This document shows, piece by piece, positions 57,336 through 64,000 of a DNA stretch of 64,000 nt. The first letter of the stretch is position 1, and the number at the start of each line of letters is the position of its first letter. Made by a program: the position numbers and the translations under genes. This DNA comes from Magnetococcales bacterium (GTDB lineage: Bacteria > Pseudomonadota > Magnetococcia > Magnetococcales > UBA8363). Location: the NCBI GenBank assembly GCA_015228975.1, contig JADGCN010000001.1, positions 37,073-101,072 of the forward strand, in the 5' to 3' direction. The notes beneath the pieces are model-generated. The model was not told the origin of the DNA and made no database searches. It was given only the letters and a program-made list of their open reading frames with translations.

Positions 57336-57490
57336 AAGGGACCTTCACTCTGTTGCCAGGTTGGGAACAAACTGCCTCGGTGCCTATTTTTGACCATCGC
57401 CACTTGTAAATCAAGCTTACTCATGGAAAAAAGTGTTTAAATCTTGACCATGACCCCTGCCAGTCCACCAACCCACGAAAATGTGGGGGC

Positions 57491-57563
57491 AATCACTCAT
57501 CGAAGCAGCGACATTGATTTGCTGATTGCAATTGGTGTCGGAATCGACTATACATGAGTGATT
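57491..57563 (+). promoter_or_regulatory. candidate promoter TTGCAA-17-TATACA bracketed by a 10-bp inverted repeat
   Basis: AATCACTCAT (57491-57500) / ATGAGTGATT (57554-57563); TTGCAA 57526-57531, TATACA 57549-57554. Confidence 0.4.
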
Positions 57564-57777
57564 CGTCCCTCTGGGATTTTTTACGAATGTTCAATCAGGC
57601 AGGCTCTTAAACTATAACGAAAACAATCTGTGCCCACGCGCTACCCTGCCCGTTTCCCACCCCGTCTGCAACTCAAAGATCCGGGTCGGGAGCGGGGATC
57701 ATTCAGATCAAACAGGTATTGTAGCGTGCAAATTAGTTACCAAAGTGGGCCCCGACGACTCTTAACGGGAGGAGGAT

Positions 57778-58194
57778 ATGAAAAAATCGGTGGTTTCGGA
57801 GATCATGAACGAACCCGTCGCCGACAACAATGACACGCATCTTTGGATGGCGGTCATGGATAGGGCCGTGCGTGACCTGATCGCCTTGGAGAAGTACCGA
57901 CTGGATCCCGCGGTCATGGAAGATCCTGTGTTTCGCTATGACTATCGCACCCTGAAAAAATGGTTCCATTCCCCATCCATGGAACCCGGGTCCTTCAACT
58001 GGATCTGCTCCTTGGTCAATATTGACCCCAAATGGGCGTTGAATCGCCTGGAAGAACGTCTGAAAGTGTGCCTTATCCCCGACTCCAGTCGCAAAAACCG
58101 CATGGACCACCGCATGGACGCCATGCGTCTGGATGCCAGCATGTTGGACACCGAGGATGACAAGTCGGATCTCTCCGAGGCTTGTGCCGCCTGA
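57778..58194 (+). CDS. hypothetical protein
   Basis: 138-aa ORF with RBS GGGAGGAGG upstream; AVMEDPVFRYDYRTLKKWFHSPSMEPGSFNWICSLVNIDPKWALNRLEERL. Confidence 0.75.
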   Translation: MKKSVVSEIMNEPVADNNDTHLWMAVMDRAVRDLIALEKYRLDPAVMEDPVFRYDYRTLKKWFHSPSMEPGSFNWICSLVNIDPKWALNRLEERLKVCLIPDSSRKNRMDHRMDAMRLDASMLDTEDDKSDLSEACAA

Positions 58195-58301
58195 CATGGA
58201 CCACCCGAAACGAGTTATCGTCTTGCGTGAAACGATCTTGAAGACACGCTCGGGCCGTGCTTGTTGCAACCGCTGAGATTATCCTGATCGAATCGAAACA
58301 C

Positions 58302-58339
58302 AGCCAAAGGGCGCGGACATGGCGCCCTTTGGCTTTTTC
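58302..58339 (+). terminator. rho-independent terminator
   Basis: Perfect 13-bp stem AGCCAAAGGGCGC-ggacatg-GCGCCCTTTGGCT followed by TTTT. Confidence 0.9.
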
Positions 58340-58458
58340 CGGGTGTCACCATCCTCCAAACCGTTGTTCCTTGCACTGACCGTCGTTTTCCGCCAGGATC
58401 ACACCGGTAACTTTGAATACAACCCCTGACCGGAACTTATAAGGACGACACCCGAGCC

Positions 58459-59469
58459 ATGTCCTTGCCTGATTCTCCTTCTCCCGCATCACGCCCGCTC
58501 CCCGCATCCTGGATTCGGGGCAGCCAGTTTCTCGGAACCCGTTATCCTATCCTGGGCGGGGCCATGGCGTGGCTTTCAGAACATAATCTCGTCTCCGCCA
58601 TCTCCCAGGCCGGTGGCTTCGGGATCCTGGCCTCTGGAAACATGCCCCCGGAAAAACTGCGTCAGGAAATCCAGTTGACCCGCACCCGAACCTCTCACCC
58701 TTTCGGCGTCAACCTGATCACCATGAACCCGGAATTGCCCGAATTGGTGCGTGTCGTCACGGAAGAAAAGGTCAGCCATTGCGTATTGGCCGGTGGATTA
58801 CCGGATCAACCCACGATCGACGCACTGAAACAAGCCAATATCCGGGTTATCCTGTTCGCCCCCTCCCTGCCTCTGGCCAAAAGGTTGCTGAAACGGGGTG
58901 CCGATGCCTTGATCGTCGAGGGCCACGAGGCTGGTGGCCACGTTGGACCGGTGTCAACCGCCGTCCTGATCCAGGAAATCCTGCCTCATGTGACCGAAGT
59001 TCCCGTTTTTGCCGCAGGCGGTATCGCCAGCGGTGCCATGGTGGCCGGATTGGTCGCCATGGGGGCGGCCGGGTGTCAACTTGGGACGCGCTTCGTGGTC
59101 GCGCACGAATGCGTTGCCCATGCGCATTTCAAAAACGCCTTCCTGCGTGCCCAGGCCCGTGACGCCCAGGTCACGGCACAGTTTGATCCCATTCTCCCGG
59201 TCATCCCGGTGCGTGCCCTGGTGAACAAGGGAACGCAAAGTTTCAATGCGTTGCAATTGCAATTGATCCAGGAGGTCAAGGCAGGGTCCAAGGACAAAAA
59301 AACGGCCCAACTGGAACTGGAGCATTTTTGGGTGGGTGCCCTGAAACGCGCCGCCATCGATGGCGACGTGGACAATGGTTCCGTCATGGCCGGTCAGAGC
59401 GTTGGGCTGGTCCACACCACCCAAAGCGTTGCTGAAATCATGGAAGAGCTGACCGCTCTGCTGCATTAA
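58459..59469 (+). CDS. nitronate monooxygenase / FabK-like flavoprotein
   Basis: YPILGGAMAWLSEHNLVSAISQAGGFGILASG; ADALIVEGHEAGGHVGPVSTAVL; VPVFAAGGIASGAMVAGLVAMGAAGCQLGTRF. Confidence 0.9.
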   Translation: MSLPDSPSPASRPLPASWIRGSQFLGTRYPILGGAMAWLSEHNLVSAISQAGGFGILASGNMPPEKLRQEIQLTRTRTSHPFGVNLITMNPELPELVRVVTEEKVSHCVLAGGLPDQPTIDALKQANIRVILFAPSLPLAKRLLKRGADALIVEGHEAGGHVGPVSTAVLIQEILPHVTEVPVFAAGGIASGAMVAGLVAMGAAGCQLGTRFVVAHECVAHAHFKNAFLRAQARDAQVTAQFDPILPVIPVRALVNKGTQSFNALQLQLIQEVKAGSKDKKTAQLELEHFWVGALKRAAIDGDVDNGSVMAGQSVGLVHTTQSVAEIMEELTALLH

Positions 59470-59523
59470 ATACCGGTCTTTTTTTTCCCCCACGGCACCA
59501 TTTGCCGCACAATTACCGTCTTA

Positions 59524-59581
59524 AGGCAGAATCTGCCTGCCGCCCTCCGGTTTAAAGAAGCCCGTCCTGCCGGGCTTTAAA
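59524..59581 (+). terminator. two consecutive hairpins after the NMO-like gene
   Basis: AGGCAG-aat-CTGCCT and TTTAAAG(aag)CCCG-tcctg-cCGGGCTTTAAA. Confidence 0.5.
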
Positions 59582-59685
59582 TATATCTTATTGATAAACA
59601 ACAAAATATTATATTGGCATAGATATTGATTGTCCTATGCAGGTATGACTTCACCCCATCGATGCTGGTATTTGACGAGACCACC

Positions 59686-60975
59686 ATGATCCCATTGAGC
59701 ATGCCCCTGGCGGAAGCAACGTTTGCCAATCCGGCGAATAGCGCCCCGGTTCAACCGTCCAATCAGTCGCACCCCGACGAAGATTTCTCCAGGATGCTTG
59801 AGAAGGCATCCAACAGCAAAAAAACGGGGGCTCGCGAAACCAAACCATCCCATGGTCAAGAGGTTGCTTCCAATACCGCCTCCAAGCCCCGGGATGCGAC
59901 TGAAGCCAAACAAGCAGACACCGCCAACAAAAAGGCGGACGATGACAAAGCGGCGCTCATGGACAACGCTCAAGACAAGAAGGATGTCGCCAAGTCCATC
60001 GATGCCGCGGACAAAAAGGATGATCTCAATCAGCAGATCAATCAAAAGGCTGACGCTGCCAAAAAAGCGGATAACGAGCAGATAACGACCGATGCGGACC
60101 AGGAACAGTTGGACGATGCGCAGCGTATTGAAGCCGCGCAATGGGTCAAACAACGCAAAAAGGGGAACACGGAAGATCCCAAAGCGGGTGTGAACCCGTG
60201 GTCCGTCATTCTCAACCCGACTCCGGTGGGCACGCCGTTGTTATCGCCCACACCCGGGCAGGCAACTGTGGGTGGCAACCAGGCACCTCTTTTGACCCTC
60301 GCCATGGATGGCGGCAAAGGGGGGGGGACGGTGCAAGGGGGGACGAACAAAGGAGGATGGACGGTCACCACGGTGGAAATGGCACTTGCAGGCGTCAAAG
60401 CGGGACACACAACAGCCGAGCAGACCGCCAGCCAACAAACGGCCCCCGTGGCCACCGACCCGGGTTTGCAAGGATTGCGCGTCAACACGTCGAGTCAGGT
60501 CATTCAGTATGCCGCCAAACCCATGCCGGCCTATTCACCCACGTTCGGTGAAGATTTGGCAGAGCAACTTGGCAGTCTCCGGATGATTTCCCGGCCCGGG
60601 ATGAACGACCAGGTCCGCATCAATCTCGTACCCCGTGAGCTTGGCACATTGGATGTACGTCTGACGGTAGACGATCAAAACCGGGTCCATATGCTCATTA
60701 CGACCGAAAGTGACGCCGCCCGCGACTTGTTGAACAAACAAATGCCCCAGTTACGCGATGCCTTGGCCAGCCAAAACCTGGGGCTTGGCGCCATTCAGGT
60801 CCAGGTGGATCAGCGTCAACGAGGCGATCAATCGGCCAATCAGGGCTTTGAGTGGCACGAAGGCCAAAAAGGCACCTTGACAGCCGACACCGGTACCGTC
60901 AGCAGCACCGCGGTACCGGTCGCTCAAACCAACCGTCCGTGGAGTCCGGGGCAGGGATTGTCGGTATTTGCTTGA
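59686..60975 (+). CDS. fliK: flagellar hook-length control protein FliK
   Basis: C-terminal MNDQVRINLVPRELGTLDVRLTVDDQNRVHMLITTESDAARDLLNKQMPQLRDALASQNLGL; upstream of flgD-flgE. Confidence 0.85.
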   Translation: MIPLSMPLAEATFANPANSAPVQPSNQSHPDEDFSRMLEKASNSKKTGARETKPSHGQEVASNTASKPRDATEAKQADTANKKADDDKAALMDNAQDKKDVAKSIDAADKKDDLNQQINQKADAAKKADNEQITTDADQEQLDDAQRIEAAQWVKQRKKGNTEDPKAGVNPWSVILNPTPVGTPLLSPTPGQATVGGNQAPLLTLAMDGGKGGGTVQGGTNKGGWTVTTVEMALAGVKAGHTTAEQTASQQTAPVATDPGLQGLRVNTSSQVIQYAAKPMPAYSPTFGEDLAEQLGSLRMISRPGMNDQVRINLVPRELGTLDVRLTVDDQNRVHMLITTESDAARDLLNKQMPQLRDALASQNLGLGAIQVQVDQRQRGDQSANQGFEWHEGQKGTLTADTGTVSSTAVPVAQTNRPWSPGQGLSVFA

Positions 60976-61229
60976 AGTCCCATGGAATCGCCAGGCAAGG
61001 CCAAGGAAAAAATTGCCTGCTGGGGGACGGAACTGGTAGCAGAAAGGAAAAAAATGACACTATTTCCTGATTATTGTAGTGAAAGACTTTATAAATCAGC
61101 GCATTCTATCAATATGAACTAGGCATGAAAATTGAATAACGGATCGTAACACCGGGTGTCGCAGCCCCTTGAGGCTGTCAACAAGCCTGACATGATCCGG
61201 TTCCAGGTCACACACCAGGAGGCCACGTT

Positions 61230-61910
61230 ATGACCATCAGCGATACTTTCGGCACCATACCATCGACACCGACCCCGAGTGCTACGACATCCAAATCGAC
61301 GACGCAGGATGCCGCGACGCTACAGGCCGATTTCCTGAAAATGCTGACCGCACAATTGCAAAACCAGGATCCGTTGCAGCCAATGAACAATACGGACATG
61401 ACGGCTCAGATGGCGCAATTCTCCTCCTTGAGCCAGCAGCAGCAAAGCAATGACCTGCTCAAGCAATTGGTCTCCATGCAATCGGTCAATCAGGTCAATC
61501 AAGCCGTGGGGTACATCGGCAAACAGGTGCTTTTCAATGGCAACACCACCCAATCGGTCAACGGGCAGGCGACCGTCAGCTTCAACATGCCACAAAGTGG
61601 CAACGCCGCCATCAACATTATGAATCAAAACGGCCAGGTGGTTAAATCCCTGGATGCGCGCCCCTTCGCCGCCGGTGATCAAAGCACCACCATCAGCGGC
61701 TTGCCCGATGGCAACTATATCTTCGCGGTTTCCATACCGGGATCGACGTCCACCACCCCCGTCACCACCTATGCGAACGGGGAAGTTACCGGGGTCATTA
61801 ATGATCCCACCAGTGGCGTCACCCTGCAGGTCAATGGACAATCCGTCAAGATGAGCGATGTACGAAGTGTACAACTGAAAACCAGCAGCACCGCAACGCC
61901 GCAAAGCTAA
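61230..61910 (+). CDS. flgD: flagellar hook assembly protein FlgD
   Basis: LQADFLKMLTAQLQNQDPLQPMNNTDMTAQMAQFSSLSQQQQSNDLLKQL. Confidence 0.94.
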   Translation: MTISDTFGTIPSTPTPSATTSKSTTQDAATLQADFLKMLTAQLQNQDPLQPMNNTDMTAQMAQFSSLSQQQQSNDLLKQLVSMQSVNQVNQAVGYIGKQVLFNGNTTQSVNGQATVSFNMPQSGNAAINIMNQNGQVVKSLDARPFAAGDQSTTISGLPDGNYIFAVSIPGSTSTTPVTTYANGEVTGVINDPTSGVTLQVNGQSVKMSDVRSVQLKTSSTATPQS

Positions 61911-61970
61911 GAATTTTTTGTAGAGAACAACGGCACCGTCTGACCCAGGTATTGTTTCAGGAGAGCATTC

Positions 61971-63827
61971 ATGTCCATTATTCAAGCCATGTTCGCAGGT
62001 TCCAGCGCATTGACCAATTTTGGCGAGGCAATGACAGTCATCGGCAATAACTTGGCTAACTCCAACACCACCGCCTTCAAAGCCAGCACGTCGGGCTTTG
62101 AAGATGTGTTGATACAAACTGTTGGCATTCAAGGTTCCGGTGCCACCACCCAGGTCGGTACGGGTGTGGGCTTGGCAGATGTGCGGCAAAACATGGCCCA
62201 AGGATCTTTCTCTTCCACTTCCAATGTCACCGACATGTCCATTGATGGCAAAGGATTCTTTGAAGTCAAAGACCTCACCGTCTCATCCGCGAAAACGTCG
62301 GACCAAAAAGGTCTCCCCAAAGACACCTTTTTTACCCGAGCTGGAGGCTTTACCCGCAACAAAGCCGGGTTGTTGGTAACCCCTGGCGGGATGGTACTGC
62401 AAGGATGGCAACTGGATGCGGATGGTAATCAGGCTGCCGGTGGCCTGAGCAATATTGACCTCTCCAAGTTTGTCAACATTGACCCCACCGCAACCAGTCT
62501 GGTCAAGGTGGGTGCCAATCTGGATGCCAGTACCAAAGCCAAGGACATGACAGCCACGTACAACCCCTCGGATCCCTCAACCTACGATTTTTCCACATCG
62601 GTGCGGATATTTGACACCAAGGGGACCGGACACAACGTTGAGATACAATTCCGCAAGTTGCCCATGGCCGTTCCGGCTACCGTCACCGCTGGTGATGCCA
62701 CCACAAATGCCGCCAAAACGATTTCCTTTGATGTAAAAACGCCTTCGGGAACACCCTTCACCGTTGGCCAGCAGATCCAGGTACCCCTGACGTTCAACTC
62801 ACTGGTCAGCAGCACGGACAAACCGACAGGATCGTTTACCTATACGTTAACCCAAGCGGACGTTGACAGCAGCAAAACTACAAACACGGTTAACATAAAG
62901 ACAACGCTTGCAAAAATTGATGGCCTTAACCTGACATCCGGCACGCGCTACTCGCTGAGTGTTGGTAACCCGACCGGCAGTTCGTTGACTGTTGCCAACG
63001 TCGCAGGTGACAATGGTATCACTGAAATCAAGGGGGTCGCCAATGACAACACATGGCAGTGGCACGCCGTGGTGGCCGACAATGAACTGGATCTTTCCCA
63101 GCAGAGCGGCACCACCCTCAACGCCGTGGACCTGAATTCAAAGAATGTCATGTCCGCCCCCAGTGGCGCGGGCTATACCACGGGCCAGCTCGTATTTGAC
63201 AATACCGGGAAATTGCTGCAGGAGGGGTCCACGCCCCTGACCTTCCAGTTTGCCGGCGCCCAGGCCCAGCAGATATTGTTTGATTTCGGCGATGCCATTG
63301 GTCCCATGGGCGATTCCACCAATGATTTTTCCAAAAAGACAACAGCCCTGTCTTATGATTCCTCGCTGACAAGTGTACAACCGGATACCAGTAACACCGG
63401 AGCCAATGGTTGCGTCCAGGTGACCAGCGGTTTCGCCACCTTGCGTTTGGAACAAAACGGTTTCCCCCCCGGTTATCTGGACAAATTGGCGATCAGCCAA
63501 AAAGGTGAGATCACTGGAAATTTTACCAATGGGCAAAGCAGAAAGCTGTATCAGGTGGCCCTGGTGGACTTTGACGACGAAACCGCTCTTGAGCAGGTCG
63601 GGTCCAATCTGTTCGCCCAAACCGTTGCCTCGGGACTCCCCAGAATTGGCCAGCCCACCAGCGGTCGCCTCGGCACCGTCCTGGGTTACTCCCTGGAACA
63701 ATCCAACGTCGACATGTCGGCGGAGTTCGTCCGCATGATCACCACCCAGAGGGGATTTCAGGCCAACTCACGTATCGTCACCGTAACCGACGGCATGATG
63801 GAGGAACTCCTGTCTCTCAAACGGTAA
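61971..63827 (+). CDS. flgE: flagellar hook protein FlgE
   Basis: MFAGSSALTNFGEAMTVIGNNLANSNTTAFKAS; C-terminal NVDMSAEFVRMITTQRGFQANSRIVTVTDGMMEELLSLKR. Confidence 0.95.
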   Translation: MSIIQAMFAGSSALTNFGEAMTVIGNNLANSNTTAFKASTSGFEDVLIQTVGIQGSGATTQVGTGVGLADVRQNMAQGSFSSTSNVTDMSIDGKGFFEVKDLTVSSAKTSDQKGLPKDTFFTRAGGFTRNKAGLLVTPGGMVLQGWQLDADGNQAAGGLSNIDLSKFVNIDPTATSLVKVGANLDASTKAKDMTATYNPSDPSTYDFSTSVRIFDTKGTGHNVEIQFRKLPMAVPATVTAGDATTNAAKTISFDVKTPSGTPFTVGQQIQVPLTFNSLVSSTDKPTGSFTYTLTQADVDSSKTTNTVNIKTTLAKIDGLNLTSGTRYSLSVGNPTGSSLTVANVAGDNGITEIKGVANDNTWQWHAVVADNELDLSQQSGTTLNAVDLNSKNVMSAPSGAGYTTGQLVFDNTGKLLQEGSTPLTFQFAGAQAQQILFDFGDAIGPMGDSTNDFSKKTTALSYDSSLTSVQPDTSNTGANGCVQVTSGFATLRLEQNGFPPGYLDKLAISQKGEITGNFTNGQSRKLYQVALVDFDDETALEQVGSNLFAQTVASGLPRIGQPTSGRLGTVLGYSLEQSNVDMSAEFVRMITTQRGFQANSRIVTVTDGMMEELLSLKR

Positions 63828-63888
63828 CCAATGATCATGTACACAGGGGCGACAACAATTTCTACTTTGTCACATTGGGAAACACTCC

Positions 63889-64000
63889 CTGGATCCCCGC
63901 TTTCGCGGGGATGACGGCTAATTTTTTAACGGATTTCCAGTCTCGTCATTCCCGCCCTCGATTAAAGCATTCGAGGGCAGGCTCCAGCGGGAATCCAGAA
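63889..64000. repeat. REP-type repeat cluster (runs to window edge)
   Basis: ctggatccccgctttcgcggggatgac (63889-63915) then gtcattcccgccctcgattaaagcattcgaggg..gcgggaatccagaa. Confidence 0.88.

Noticed and set aside
59615-59630. sigma54-like site TGGCAT-N5-TTGAT upstream of fliK
   Set aside because: The -24 half is imperfect (TGGCAT) and the -12 dinucleotide is GA instead of GC; AT-rich context makes chance matches likely.

Overview
Gram-negative genomic window, about 50 protein genes, dense, with many overlapping operons. I found no rRNA or tRNA genes, no CRISPR arrays and no intact mobile elements. Main blocks: (1) 1.5-5.4 kb, a coupled operon (CysQ-like phosphatase, PfkB kinase, PilZ, ThiE) ending in a LemA-family gene whose whole protein resembles magnetosome protein MamQ as I remember it, followed by a CPA2-type antiporter; (2) 6.9-13.7 kb, metal-related genes (P1B ATPase, polyferredoxin-type membrane protein, His-rich secreted protein) and PPi-type phosphofructokinase; (3) 14.8-23.8 kb, a full type I secretion locus (TolC, giant FecR/RTX-like substrate, ABC ATPase with degenerate motifs, HlyD-type adaptor); (4) 25.2-28.4 kb, mtnP-mtaD coupled to a CHAT-like protein carrying an in-frame palindromic REP-type insertion; (5) 28.4-36.6 kb, BamE-like lipoprotein, UQCC chaperone, pgk, glycosyltransferases, zinc-ribbon/SPFH-GYF2 pair, SemiSWEET, DUF3782-like nuclease-fold protein; (6) 36.97-42.7 kb, a 1914-aa Ig/Calx-beta repeat lipoprotein with a recurring WDxAxWDxxxW motif; (7) 43-57 kb, der and a chemosensory operon including an HsbR/HsbA-like partner switch, a CheX-CBS fusion and a cheA interrupted at a G9 tract; (8) 58.5-63.8 kb, an NMO-like enzyme and fliK-flgD-flgE. 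Best leads: the MamQ-like gene, the G9-frameshifted cheA, the partner-switch chemosensory operon, the in-frame REP in a CHAT-like gene, and the two giant surface/secreted proteins. All family calls come from motif recognition; no database search was run.
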